A stretch of DNA of 64,000 nucleotides from Crassaminicella profunda (GCF_019884785.1 NZ_CP082326.1:3155355-3219354), one strand, 5' to 3'. Counted from the stretch's first letter, positions 54,754 to 63,693 are shown. A program made the numbers and translations. Notes: generated by a model not told the origin, from the sequence alone.

Positions 54754-54774
54754 ATTTTTTCCCCCTTAAATTCA

Positions 54775-55515
54775 TTAAAAATTTATATTTTTCCCTGTAG
54801 CAAAGGATATACTATAGATCTCTTTAGGTTTTGCTTTTCTTATTTCTTTGCTACAAGCATCAATAGTACTTCCTGTTGTATATACATCATCTACTAAGAG
54901 TATATTTTTATCTACAAAATCCTCTTTTGCTTGAACAAAGAAAGCATTTTCTAAATTATTTTTTCGTTCATCTTTGTTTAGTTGATTTTGAGACTTTGTA
55001 TCTTTTATTTTAATAAGATTGTTTTTCTCTACTTTCCAATTCATAACTTTTCCTATGTATTTAGAAAGTAACTCAGATTGATTAAATCCTCGCTTCCTTT
55101 CTTTTTTCTTGTATAGAGGTACAGGAACAATATAATCAATATCATTCAAATCATGTTTTTTTAACTGACTGATCATCATTTCTGCCATATGATAGGCTAT
55201 ATATCTATGATTTTTGTATTTTAGCTTATGTACGAGCTCTTTCATATGTTCATTATATTCTACACAAGAAAATCCTTTTGTAAAATAATGCTTCGTCTTT
55301 ATACAATCTGGACATTCTTTTGAAAGATAAAAATCATCTAAAGGTTTACCACATTTCTCACAAATTCGATCAGCAATAAAATTTATTTTTTCTTTACAAG
55401 ATTGACATAGAGAATATTTTTCTGTTTTTTCAATGCTTTCATTGCATAGAATACAATAAATATTTCGTGGGTAGATAAAATCTAGAAATGTATCTATATA
55501 ACGATCTAATTTCAT
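54775..55515 (-). CDS. comFC: ComF family protein ComFC (phosphoribosyltransferase fold)
   Basis: A 246-residue protein. The N-terminal zinc finger has CILC, CQSC, CEKCG and CPDC pairs in the first 75 residues, followed by a phosphoribosyltransferase domain with VPVPLYKKKERKRGFNQSELL near 127 and the PRPP loop ILLVDDVYTTGSTIDACS near 203. ComFC takes part in single-stranded DNA processing during transformation. It precedes the flagellar yvyF-flgM genes as in Bacillus. ATG 55515 follows AAGGAG by eight bases. The leader can form competing hairpins that involve this ribosome site. Confidence 0.93.
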   Translation of the reverse strand: MKLDRYIDTFLDFIYPRNIYCILCNESIEKTEKYSLCQSCKEKINFIADRICEKCGKPLDDFYLSKECPDCIKTKHYFTKGFSCVEYNEHMKELVHKLKYKNHRYIAYHMAEMMISQLKKHDLNDIDYIVPVPLYKKKERKRGFNQSELLSKYIGKVMNWKVEKNNLIKIKDTKSQNQLNKDERKNNLENAFFVQAKEDFVDKNILLVDDVYTTGSTIDACSKEIRKAKPKEIYSISFATGKNINF

Positions 55516-55525
55516 CAAAATTTCT

Positions 55526-55596
55526 CCTTGCTTTAGGCAAGGCTTTTATATGTATAAAGAAACCTTGCAAAATAGATTGCTTTATTATCTATTTTA
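55526..55596 (-). promoter_or_regulatory. Possible translational switch in the comFC leader
   Basis: On the minus-strand RNA, hairpin 1 pairs GTAAAATAGAT (55596-55586) with ATCTATTTTGC (55577-55567). GCAAGG (55568-55563) can pair with CCTTGC (55542-55537). That same CCTTGC can instead pair with GCAAGG (55531-55526), which is the start of the comFC ribosome site GCAAGGAG. The three stems exclude one another, so the leader could alternate between open and closed ribosome-site forms. Confidence 0.4.
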
Positions 55597-55736
55597 CAAA
55601 GTTTTTATGAGAATTATTCTTTTCCTTAATAAAATTTTATCATCTTTTCATGTAGTTGTCTAAAACTTTATTTTCTATTAACTTTTCATCGTTATCTCTT
55701 AAGTATGAATCATCATTTATCTGTACTTTTTATATA

Positions 55737-57242
55737 CTATACTGTTTTTGTTCCACTAACCACGCTAAATTTCCAATTCATTAATATATCATCATCGACT
55801 ATTTTCATATTGTAAGCTTTTTTTACTAATAGATCCGCTTCATAATGCATTTTTCTTATTATATCAATATTTCTAAAAGGAACCCCGGCATTATCTAACC
55901 AGTTATTAAGACTCATCCCACTTAAAACAATAGTTTTTGAAGTAATATTATAGAAATTATGGTTTATCATCAAATTTGTAATATCATCTAAAAGAAATGT
56001 ATTTCTATCTTCTTTAAATTTAAACATTTCTTCGTAGAAAGATACACAATATCTATCTGGCGGATTTCCTTCACAAATAATAAATTTCCCATCTGGTTTT
56101 AATATGCGATATATTTCTGCTAAAGCCTTGTCCAAGTCTTCAGCATGATGTAAAACCATTCTAGCAGTTACTGCATCAAAAAAATCCTCTTTGAAATTAT
56201 CTAAATTTTCAATTTTGCTTACATAAAGATTAAAGCCATACGATTCATCAATTTTGTCCATCATTTCTTTACTTACATCAACACCATAATAATTTCCATT
56301 TGGTGAATGCTGTTTTAAAGTTTTTAATACTTTACCTGTCCCTGTTCCTAAATCCAAAACATTCTTATCATTTAAATTTCCCGCAAAATTAACCATAGCA
56401 TTAAGTGTTTCATCTCTATTTACCCAATCAATTTTATCATAAGTTTTAGCTCTAGAGGCCCAATCCGTTTTTATTTTTACTAATCTTCTTACAAAATCAG
56501 TATCTGTAATTGCTCTTTTATAATCTTCTTCTGTATTAATCTCAAGCCATCCTCTTTCAATCATCACACAATGCAATGGTATTCCTAATCGTGACATTTC
56601 ATCTAACAAATCTGTTACCCATGCTTTTTTTAGTTTATAAGAATTCAAATATGCGTCACTTTCAGAAATATTTTTTACTCTATCATAATTCTTTTTTAAT
56701 ATTTCAACACCATGATAAGAACATTTTATAATACCTGTGAACAAACCATGATTTTCATCACCTAATTCTAAATTTTTTCCTATTCTGTTAACTCTATTTT
56801 CTCCATCAAAACTTAACATTTCCATACTTTTATAATCTATTTTATTCTTATGTCTAAAGCAATCGTCTAAATTCATCATAACTCCAATTGAAATATCTTT
56901 TTTAGCTTCTAATATTCTTTTTATTGTTTTTTGATCAAAAAGAATATCTCCATATAAAATCAATACATCATCATTCATTTCATCTTCTGCACAAAACAAC
57001 GAATGTAAAACATTTGTATTTTCATATTCTGTATTATCATAATATTTTATTCCAGGAATATTAATTTGCTCTGAATGATACCCTCGAACAACAGTAATAT
57101 CATCTATTCCACAACTATACAAGGTATCTATTTGTATTTCCAATAATGAACTTCCTTCTATTTCTATAAGGCATGTAGGTTTTCCACTTATCAAATTTTG
57201 TATTTTCTCATTTCTACCCGCATTTAATATTATCGCTTTTAT
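55737..57242 (-). CDS. Sugar/polyol nucleotidyltransferase fused to SAM methyltransferase; non-AUG start likely
   Basis: From the first standard start codon (TTG 57194) the protein has 485 residues, but the frame is open further upstream and adds KAIILNAGRNEKIQNL, which completes the nucleotidyltransferase start (the usual KAIILAAGxGxRL motif). The codons there are ATA 57242 and ATT 57245, nine and six bases after AGGAG; no ATG, GTG or TTG exists at that point. The nucleotidyltransferase occupies the first 260 residues (LILYGDILFDQKTI with metal Asp). The C-terminal methyltransferase (about 280-480) has VLDLGTGTGKVLKTL and LKPDGKFIICEG. It is last in the APS-kinase operon. CTP:phosphocholine-like substrates fit the N-terminal domain; the target is unknown. 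Confidence 0.75.
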   Translation of the reverse strand: MKAIILNAGRNEKIQNLISGKPTCLIEIEGSSLLEIQIDTLYSCGIDDITVVRGYHSEQINIPGIKYYDNTEYENTNVLHSLFCAEDEMNDDVLILYGDILFDQKTIKRILEAKKDISIGVMMNLDDCFRHKNKIDYKSMEMLSFDGENRVNRIGKNLELGDENHGLFTGIIKCSYHGVEILKKNYDRVKNISESDAYLNSYKLKKAWVTDLLDEMSRLGIPLHCVMIERGWLEINTEEDYKRAITDTDFVRRLVKIKTDWASRAKTYDKIDWVNRDETLNAMVNFAGNLNDKNVLDLGTGTGKVLKTLKQHSPNGNYYGVDVSKEMMDKIDESYGFNLYVSKIENLDNFKEDFFDAVTARMVLHHAEDLDKALAEIYRILKPDGKFIICEGNPPDRYCVSFYEEMFKFKEDRNTFLLDDITNLMINHNFYNITSKTIVLSGMSLNNWLDNAGVPFRNIDIIRKMHYEADLLVKKAYNMKIVDDDILMNWKFSVVSGTKTV

Positions 57243-57293
57243 AATAATCCACTCCTCTATGTCTATATTCTCTAAAACAATTCAGATGAATAT

Positions 57294-59363
57294 CTAAATT
57301 TTTATATATTCTTTCACATGATTAAATACTACACTTTTATAGTAATCTACTTTATCTATATAAATATCCTTTTCATCTTTTCCTGTTTTTTTATTAATCA
57401 GCTGCATTTTAGGATTTGTTACTGGAAATCTTCCATCATTTTCTACATTGTCTGTGGTCTCAAAATTGAAACTATGCTCTCTGTCATTAATTACTGCTTT
57501 ATAAGTCTTATTCGGATAAATAGATTCTGTATACGCATATTCTCTCTCTTTTTCTCCTCCAAAATGTTTAGGTAAATTTCCATCCATATTCTTTATTGGA
57601 TTATCTATATTGGCTAACTTTAAAATAGTAGGATATATATCCACAGTTTCAATATATTCATCTACAACACCACTTGGCACTCCATTCCCTTTGATTATAA
57701 AAGGAACTTTTATTCTTTCTTCTGCTAACAAAACGTTACTTTTATTTATATATGATTGACCATGGTCTGATACTATGGTTATTAGTATTTCATCATCTGA
57801 ATATTTTGATCCAATATAGTCATACAATATTTTTAAGTAATAATCCAATCGATTTATTTCAGTTATATATTTTTCTATTTTTTTTGTATCATATTCTTTG
57901 TTTACTGATTTTTTATCATCTTTTTCAGTTGTTAAAGTGATCAAATTATTTCTCAACTGACTACTAATTTTAGGAAGAATATTATCACCAACTTTATGCA
58001 ATTCAAATAAAGACATCCATACAAAATGTTTTCTGTCTTTAAATGCTTCTAATTGTTCTATCGTTTCCATAATATTTTCTTCACAACTCATACCTTCCAT
58101 TGATTGTTGGTAGATAGTACGATTAAAACCTCTAGCATATCCATAAGCAGGAGATTTTCTCCAATCGCCACACACTTGAAAAGTAAAGTAACCATTTTTT
58201 CTGAAAATTTCACTAATCAATGGTTCCTTTTCACCAATTGCATAATTGAAATTAGGATGAAATAATTTGTGACCTGTTGTATATTTTCCTGTAAAAAATG
58301 CTGGTACACTACTCAATGTCCATTCGCCAGAAGTATGCACATGATTGAATCTTGCACCATCCTTAAAGAAATCATACGTATTGGGCATATATTTTTTGAA
58401 TTTTTCTCCATCTATTATTGTTTGCGCTAATCCATCTATGAAAATATTTAAAACTAATTTTATATCCTTCTTTTCTTTTGGATCTTCTAATTTTAATACA
58501 TCCCCTAAAAAAAAGCTATTATCTGCTACAATCTCTACTTTACATCTTTTACGAATAGGTAAATAATAAAATCTATTCGGATACAAATCCCTTAAATTAT
58601 ATATTTTTTTATCTATACGAATTTTTATTTTCACGCCCATTTTTTTTATAGAAATAGGTATTACTGAAGGTTCTTCAATATATATCTTCTTTTTAAAGTG
58701 AACTAGTTTCCCATAAATCGTTTCTGTTTTATACAGTTTCCAAAGTTGAGCATCATATGAAGCATATGTTGTATTATACAAACCAGCATAATACCCTCTA
58801 TTGTTTTCTGAAAAAAGAAATTTCCCAATATATGTTTTATCTTTTGTAATGAGAGGAAATGATCTAGGGTCAAGTCTCTTTTTTTCTTCATTAATCTTAT
58901 TAATTGCTTCATTTATTTGTTGATTTTTTTCATGAGCATCAAAACTTCTTTCTATGATTTCATCCTTTAATTTATTTACAATATTTCTTTCGTCATCGCT
59001 ATTTGCATATTTAAAAGCTCTATTCAGCCATATTAATGTTTTTACGTAATTCTCTTCACAATTATAAATCACTGCAAAATTATATGCCAATTCAAAATTA
59101 AATGGCCTTTTTTCAAGACCTTCTTTAATTTTTTCCTTCGCATCTTCTAACTTGTTTTTTATCAAAAGTATCGTTGCTTCCATAGAATATATATCTATAT
59201 CATATGGAAAAATATTTTTATAATCTTTTATTTTATATTCTGCTGTTTCAAAATTCTCTCTATTTATTAGTTCATTAATTTCTTCCTTCAATTTTTTAAT
59301 TTTGTTAATCTCGTTAAAACAATCTTTTTTCAATAAAGTATCATTCTCATCCACTTTTATCAC
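57294..59363 (-). CDS. Alkaline-phosphatase-superfamily (sulfatase-like) enzyme with TPR-like N-terminus
   Basis: A 689-residue protein. Residues 1-150 are helical with TPR-like pairs (FETAEYKIKDYKNIFPYDIDIYS, LIWLNRAFKYANSDDE). Residues of about 300-640 form an alkaline phosphatase/sulfatase fold: VLNIFIDGLAQ (metal Asp), GEWTLSSVPAFFTGKY at the nucleophile site, ITIVSDHGQSYI (metal Asp-His) and YIETVDIYPTILKL. At the position of the sulfatase formylglycine Cys (C-x-P-S-R) there is Thr in T-L-S-S-V, as in phosphoethanolamine or glycerolphosphate transferases. It has no signal peptide or membrane anchor and so should act in the cytoplasm. The neighbouring cysC gene is 3 bp upstream. Confidence 0.7.
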   Translation of the reverse strand: MIKVDENDTLLKKDCFNEINKIKKLKEEINELINRENFETAEYKIKDYKNIFPYDIDIYSMEATILLIKNKLEDAKEKIKEGLEKRPFNFELAYNFAVIYNCEENYVKTLIWLNRAFKYANSDDERNIVNKLKDEIIERSFDAHEKNQQINEAINKINEEKKRLDPRSFPLITKDKTYIGKFLFSENNRGYYAGLYNTTYASYDAQLWKLYKTETIYGKLVHFKKKIYIEEPSVIPISIKKMGVKIKIRIDKKIYNLRDLYPNRFYYLPIRKRCKVEIVADNSFFLGDVLKLEDPKEKKDIKLVLNIFIDGLAQTIIDGEKFKKYMPNTYDFFKDGARFNHVHTSGEWTLSSVPAFFTGKYTTGHKLFHPNFNYAIGEKEPLISEIFRKNGYFTFQVCGDWRKSPAYGYARGFNRTIYQQSMEGMSCEENIMETIEQLEAFKDRKHFVWMSLFELHKVGDNILPKISSQLRNNLITLTTEKDDKKSVNKEYDTKKIEKYITEINRLDYYLKILYDYIGSKYSDDEILITIVSDHGQSYINKSNVLLAEERIKVPFIIKGNGVPSGVVDEYIETVDIYPTILKLANIDNPIKNMDGNLPKHFGGEKEREYAYTESIYPNKTYKAVINDREHSFNFETTDNVENDGRFPVTNPKMQLINKKTGKDEKDIYIDKVDYYKSVVFNHVKEYIKI

Positions 59364-59366
59364 TTC

Positions 59367-59888
59367 CTATTTTTCAATTTTTTCAATCAATTCATGTATT
59401 TTACCTATACATTTTTCTATTGATTCCTCTGCTGTTTTAATAATTGCATCTGGATTTTGTGGAATATCGTATGGTTCATCTAATCCCATAACATTTTTTA
59501 TCTCTCCTTGTAATGCTTTTTTATACATTCCTTTCACATCACGTTCTATACAAACTTCTAATGGGCAATTTACGTATATCTCATAATATTGTCCAATTTC
59601 TCTACGATTTTCTTCTCTCATTTCTTGATATCCCGCAATAGATGCTACGATTACATACACACCATTATTATTTAATAAATTACATAGTAATCTGTATACC
59701 TTAATGACCTTCATACGCTCTTCTTTGGAGTACCCAAATATATTCCCTATACTATCTCTAATAATATCACCATCTATTAACTGTACTTTCTTTCCTTTTT
59801 CTTCAAAAATCTTTACTATTTCTTCTGCTAATGTGCTTTTTCCTGAGCAGCTCAATCCAGTAAGCCACATTGTATATGCCTTTTCCAT
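59367..59888 (-). CDS. cysC: Adenylylsulfate (APS) kinase family protein
   Basis: A 173-residue CysC-type kinase. Walker A LTGLSCSGKSTLAE at residues 9-22, the LIDGDIIRDSIG segment near 38-49 and the LEVCIERDVKGMYKKALQGEIKNVMGLDEPYDIPQNPD region match APS kinases. CysC makes PAPS, the donor for sulfotransferases. No ATP sulfurylase or sulfotransferase is seen in the window, and some CysC-like proteins phosphorylate other molecules. It is first of a three-gene operon with a SigD-type promoter, so it may serve flagellar glycan modification. Confidence 0.8.
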   Translation of the reverse strand: MEKAYTMWLTGLSCSGKSTLAEEIVKIFEEKGKKVQLIDGDIIRDSIGNIFGYSKEERMKVIKVYRLLCNLLNNNGVYVIVASIAGYQEMREENRREIGQYYEIYVNCPLEVCIERDVKGMYKKALQGEIKNVMGLDEPYDIPQNPDAIIKTAEESIEKCIGKIHELIEKIEK

Positions 59889-60048
59889 TATCTCTCCCCT
59901 TGTAAAATATACTTAAAACATTTGATAAAGAACGTACCTATTTTCTCCACAACATATATATTTTTTTATTAACTAAATTCATTCATAAAACATTATTCTA
60001 GAAATTAATACACATTTCAAATAAATCATCTATTAAGCTACAAGTTAT

Positions 60049-60076
60049 TTATCGACAAATAATTTATTCCACTTTA
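60049..60076 (-). promoter_or_regulatory. SigD-type promoter of the cysC operon
   Basis: In the 374-bp gap 59889-60262, the minus strand has TAAA (60076-60073), 16-bp spacer, GTCGATAA (60056-60049). It implies a leader of about 155 nt before cysC. Nothing else was seen in the gap except the recD2 terminator. Confidence 0.6.
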
Positions 60077-60186
60077 GAAAAATATGAAAGTTACTATTTT
60101 GAATTCGATTATTCTCTATACTAGCCTTTAATTTCACTAATTTTATCCATTTCTTCTTCCTAAAAATAATCTAGCAAATTGTCCTT

Positions 60187-60225
60187 AAAAAAAAGAAAAA
60201 GTCATCTATAATATAGCTGACTTTT
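60187..60225 (-). terminator. Intrinsic terminator of recD2
   Basis: Stem AAAAGTCA/TGACTTTT (60197-60204/60218-60225) with an inner CTAT/ATAG extension. The minus-strand tail is TTTTTCTTTTTTTT. Confidence 0.85.
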
Positions 60226-60262
60226 CTTTCATATATATTCTATTTACTAACTTATATTTTTC

Positions 60263-62485
60263 TTAAAACTCAATCAAATTCTCTGTCAAAAACCTTTTAA
60301 GTCTTACTCCTAGTCCTGAATTTCTTCGAATCACCCGATAATTATCTACCATATTTTTAAGACTTCCTTCAATCCCTACCATTACTACTAACTCCTTCGC
60401 CCTTGTAACAGCAGTATATAAAAGGTTTCTTGTAAGTAGCATGGGTGGACCCCAAAAGATAGGCATTACCACAATTGGAAATTCAGATCCTTGACTTTTA
60501 TGAATAGTAATACAATAGGCTAGTTCTAACTCATCCAGCTGAGAAAAATCATAAGTAACCAATTTTTCTTCATCAAATAGAACAATCATTTCTTTTTCTT
60601 CCTGATCAATCTTTTGTATATAGCCAAAATCTCCGTTAAATACGCCTTCTCCTTCTTCCCCATCAATTGTATTCCACTTTAGATTATAATTGTTTTTCAT
60701 TTGCATGATTTTATCTCCTACACGAAAAACTTTATCCTTCATCTTTCTTTCTTCCTTTTGGGAACTTGGAGGATTTAAGATTTCTTGTAGCACATTGTTT
60801 AACTGAAACATGCCTACTTGTCCTTTTTTCATAGGTGTAAGTACCTGAATGTTTTTGATAGGGTCACAACTATTAAATTTTGGAAGCCTCTCTTTGCATA
60901 ATCCTTTTATGGTTTCAACTACATTTTCTTGATTTCTTTTTTTAATAAAATAAAAGTCTTTTTCTTTTTTGTTGATATAGGGATACTCCCCTTTGTTGAT
61001 TCTATGGGCATTGACAATAATCATACTCTCTTGAGCCTGTCTAAAAATCTTATCAAGCTTTACAACTTTTATAATACCACTATCAATAATATCTCGTAAT
61101 ACATTTCCAGGTCCTACGGATGGAAGCTGATCCACATCCCCTACCAAAATAAGTCTTGTCCCTGGAAGCAAGGATCTTAAAAGTCCCTTCATCAAGATGA
61201 TATCTACCATAGACATTTCATCAATAATCACAACATCAGAAGATAAGGGTTCTTCTTCATTTTTTCCAAAATTCATTCCTATTTCTTCATCTATATAAGC
61301 ATATTCTAAAAGTCGATGTATGGTCTTTGCTTCTCTCCCTGTTGCTTCACTCATTCTTTTTGCCGCTCTTCCTGTAGGTGCCGCTAGTGAAATACTCAGA
61401 TTATGACGCTCAAACATCTTTATAATACTATTAATCGTTGTGGTCTTTCCCGTTCCTGGTCCTCCTGTAATGACGACCACTCCATTTTTTGACGCTTCTT
61501 TTACAGCTTCTTTTTGATTTTTTGCTAAAGCTATTTCTTCATTTTTTTCTATTTCTTCGATTTCTTTATCTACATCCTCTGAAATAGGTTCAAGAGTTAC
61601 TTGAGCCATTCCAACTAGCTTTTTACATGCATAACTTTCTGCATAGAAATAAGGCATAGAAAAAACAACAATTTTCTCTTCTAGATTTTCCAAATGTATT
61701 TCATTATTGAGTGCTAATTGTGTCAAGGCATCTTCTACAAGTTCTTTTTTTACATCTAATGTTTTTGCTGCTTCTTCCATTAATTCTTCCCTTGGTGTGT
61801 AGGTGTGTCCTTCTAAATTATACTGAGTAAGTACAAACTTTACCCCACACATGATTCTATAAGGTGAAGTAGGATCAAGACCCATTCTTTTTGCAATAGC
61901 ATCTGCAATTTTGAATCCAATTCCAAAGATATCATCTGCTAGTCGATAAGGATTTTCTTGTATATACTGAATGGTATTTTCTTTATATTTTTTATAAATC
62001 TTTATAGCATATTTGGGTGTGACCCCATATTCCTGAAGAAAAAGAATAATTTCACTAAGTTCTCTTTGTTCTTTAAAGGATTCGGCTATTTTTTGTGCTT
62101 TTGCTTGACCTATCCCGCTTACTTTTGTTAATAAATGAGGTGTATATTGCATCATATCTAGCGTATCTTTTCCAAATTGTTCTACAATCTTTTGGGCAAT
62201 CTTAGGACCAATTCCTTTGATAATCCCTGAAGATAAATATTTTTCAATGCCTTCTAATGTATTGGGCATGATTTTTTTGTAAGATATGATCTCTAGTTGT
62301 TCCCCAAATTTAGGATGAACCTTCCAATTTCCTGAAAATGAAAAAGTTTCTCCTGTATTTACAATAGGCATATATCCTACTATTGTTACCTGCTCTTCTT
62401 CCGTCTCAACAATAGCAACCGTATAGCCATTAGAATCATTTTTGAAAATAATTTCAGATAAAACCCCTTGTATTTCTACGTTCAT
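60263..62485 (-). CDS. recD2: RecD2-type ATP-dependent DNA helicase
   Basis: A 740-residue SF1B helicase of the RecD2/YrrC family, found without RecBC. The N-terminal OB-like region is followed by helix-hairpin-helix segments (GIGPKIAQKIVEQFG near 92, LLTKVSGIGQAKAQKI near 118), Walker A VVITGGPGTGKTTTIN near 335, Walker B VVIIDEMSMVD near 412 and the UvrD-like C-terminal motif YCITIHKSQGSEFPIVVMP near 665. It unwinds 5' to 3' in repair and replication-restart. AGGAGG precedes the ATG. Single-gene unit with its own terminator. Confidence 0.95.
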   Translation of the reverse strand: MNVEIQGVLSEIIFKNDSNGYTVAIVETEEEQVTIVGYMPIVNTGETFSFSGNWKVHPKFGEQLEIISYKKIMPNTLEGIEKYLSSGIIKGIGPKIAQKIVEQFGKDTLDMMQYTPHLLTKVSGIGQAKAQKIAESFKEQRELSEIILFLQEYGVTPKYAIKIYKKYKENTIQYIQENPYRLADDIFGIGFKIADAIAKRMGLDPTSPYRIMCGVKFVLTQYNLEGHTYTPREELMEEAAKTLDVKKELVEDALTQLALNNEIHLENLEEKIVVFSMPYFYAESYACKKLVGMAQVTLEPISEDVDKEIEEIEKNEEIALAKNQKEAVKEASKNGVVVITGGPGTGKTTTINSIIKMFERHNLSISLAAPTGRAAKRMSEATGREAKTIHRLLEYAYIDEEIGMNFGKNEEEPLSSDVVIIDEMSMVDIILMKGLLRSLLPGTRLILVGDVDQLPSVGPGNVLRDIIDSGIIKVVKLDKIFRQAQESMIIVNAHRINKGEYPYINKKEKDFYFIKKRNQENVVETIKGLCKERLPKFNSCDPIKNIQVLTPMKKGQVGMFQLNNVLQEILNPPSSQKEERKMKDKVFRVGDKIMQMKNNYNLKWNTIDGEEGEGVFNGDFGYIQKIDQEEKEMIVLFDEEKLVTYDFSQLDELELAYCITIHKSQGSEFPIVVMPIFWGPPMLLTRNLLYTAVTRAKELVVMVGIEGSLKNMVDNYRVIRRNSGLGVRLKRFLTENLIEF

Positions 62486-62568
62486 AATGTCCTCCTAAAG
62501 GATTTGATATGTATATTATAGCATAAACAACAAAACACTGATTAGCAGTGTTTTATTGTTTATTAGGG

Positions 62569-62712
62569 CTATTTCAAACTAGCAATAGCTTTTGTCAACT
62601 CATTGATGCTCACACTAAGATTCTCTAGCTTCCCTTCAATCCGAACCAATAGATATACGGAAACAGCAATAGGAAATCCTAGATTAGCAACATAAGTAGT
62701 AAGCTCTTCCAT
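62569..62712 (-). CDS. YvrJ family small membrane protein
   Basis: A 47-residue protein (MEELTTYVANLGFPIAVSVYL...) with one membrane helix at about 10-24, then an amphipathic helix IEGKLENLSVSINELTKAI. This is the YvrJ family pattern. AAAGGAGG precedes ATG 62712; the longer frame to 62754 lacks a ribosome site. It lies 70 bp downstream of a sigma factor gene. In Bacillus, yvrJ is next to and controlled by the SigO-RsoA sigma system, so the pairing here may be similar. Confidence 0.75.
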   Translation of the reverse strand: MEELTTYVANLGFPIAVSVYLLVRIEGKLENLSVSINELTKAIASLK

Positions 62713-62782
62713 TCTCTCGCCTCCTTTATATAGCATTAAAAATACAGCCCTCACTTATATAAATGATCTTCTTTTAGAAAGT

Positions 62783-63355
62783 TTAGTATATAGAAAATGA
62801 CTTTTTCATCTTCTCTAGCGCTCTCTCCTTCGTCTTAACGATAGTCTGATAATGTAGCCCTAGCATCTTTGAAATTCGTCTCATGTTCAGTCCCTTGCCA
62901 TAATATAAAATAATAATCTGCTTTTGCTTAGTTGTTAAGGTTTGTAATGCTCGTCCTAAAAATAAATGTTTCTCCGATTTTAATAAACGTTCCTCTATAT
63001 TTGCTGTTTCATCTACTAATAAATCTATAAAGGACAATAGATCTTCTCCTGTACCTACTTGATTATTAAGAGAAAGTTCTTTTCTGCTCTTTTTCCTTTT
63101 CTCCATATAAAAAAATTTAAGCTGAAGTTTTATATATCCTAAAAAGGGTACTCCTTTTGTTTCATCAAATTTCTCTATTTCTCTTAATATTTTTAAAACC
63201 CCTTCTTGAAACAAATCCTTAAATTCTTCCTCTCCAAAATAATATTTCTTAATAGATGCAAAAACTAAAGGCTTAAGTCTTTCAACGACCTCCTCTTTGG
63301 CAAGTTTTTCTCCATCTTTGCACCTTTCTATAAGATTTTTCATCCTATATTCCAT
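62783..63355 (-). CDS. Sigma-70 family RNA polymerase sigma factor
   Basis: A 190-residue protein. Region 2 at about 25-95 (LKPLVFASIKKYYFGEEEFKDLFQEGVLKILREI, then GVPFLGYIKLQLKFFYME) and region 4 at about 130-190 (ALQTLTTKQKQIIILYYGKGLNMRRISKMLGLHYQTIVKTKERAL) with a helix-turn-helix. Regions 1.1 and 3 are absent. It resembles the small clostridial sigma factors of the SigO/UviA/TcdR type, but I cannot assign a subgroup. ATG 63355 has GGAGG five bases upstream; TTG 63367 is an alternative. Its regulon is unknown; the adjacent yvrJ-type gene is a candidate target. Confidence 0.85.
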   Translation of the reverse strand: MEYRMKNLIERCKDGEKLAKEEVVERLKPLVFASIKKYYFGEEEFKDLFQEGVLKILREIEKFDETKGVPFLGYIKLQLKFFYMEKRKKSRKELSLNNQVGTGEDLLSFIDLLVDETANIEERLLKSEKHLFLGRALQTLTTKQKQIIILYYGKGLNMRRISKMLGLHYQTIVKTKERALEKMKKSFSIY

Positions 63356-63650
63356 AGCTTCCTCCAAATAGGAGGATCGATCCTCAAAAGTACCATGGTC
63401 TATAGAAATTGTAGTATCTTCCCCTAAAAAAAGAAAAAATCCACTAAGAACTAGTCGATTTTTGTTTTATAGCCTATTCTTTTTAGTAGCCTCTACTTTT
63501 CTAAAAATCTTCTTAAAAATAGAAAAACTACTTCTTAGTTATATCTTATTTTCAAATACTACTCAACTTCTTTATCCTAAAAATTCTTATTATACTCATT
63601 CACTAACAAAATTTTAAAACTCACTTTTATGTTATACACTCCTAAAAAAC

Positions 63651-63685
63651 AAAATGATAAGGTATCTAAAATACCTTATCATTTT
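63651..63685. terminator. Intrinsic terminator after metK
   Basis: Perfect 15-bp stem AAAATGATAAGGTAT/ATACCTTATCATTTT (63651-63665/63671-63685), CTAAA loop. The minus-strand tail is GTTTTTTAGG and the plus-strand tail begins TT. It lies in the 338-bp gap 63356-63693, where I saw no other clear signal apart from AT-rich promoter-like DNA upstream of the sigma factor gene. Confidence 0.85.
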
Positions 63686-63693
63686 TTATCCTT

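Noticed and set aside
57294-59363. Calling the gene a sulfatase
   Set aside because: The formylglycine-site Cys is replaced by Thr and there is no export signal; superfamily membership only is supported.
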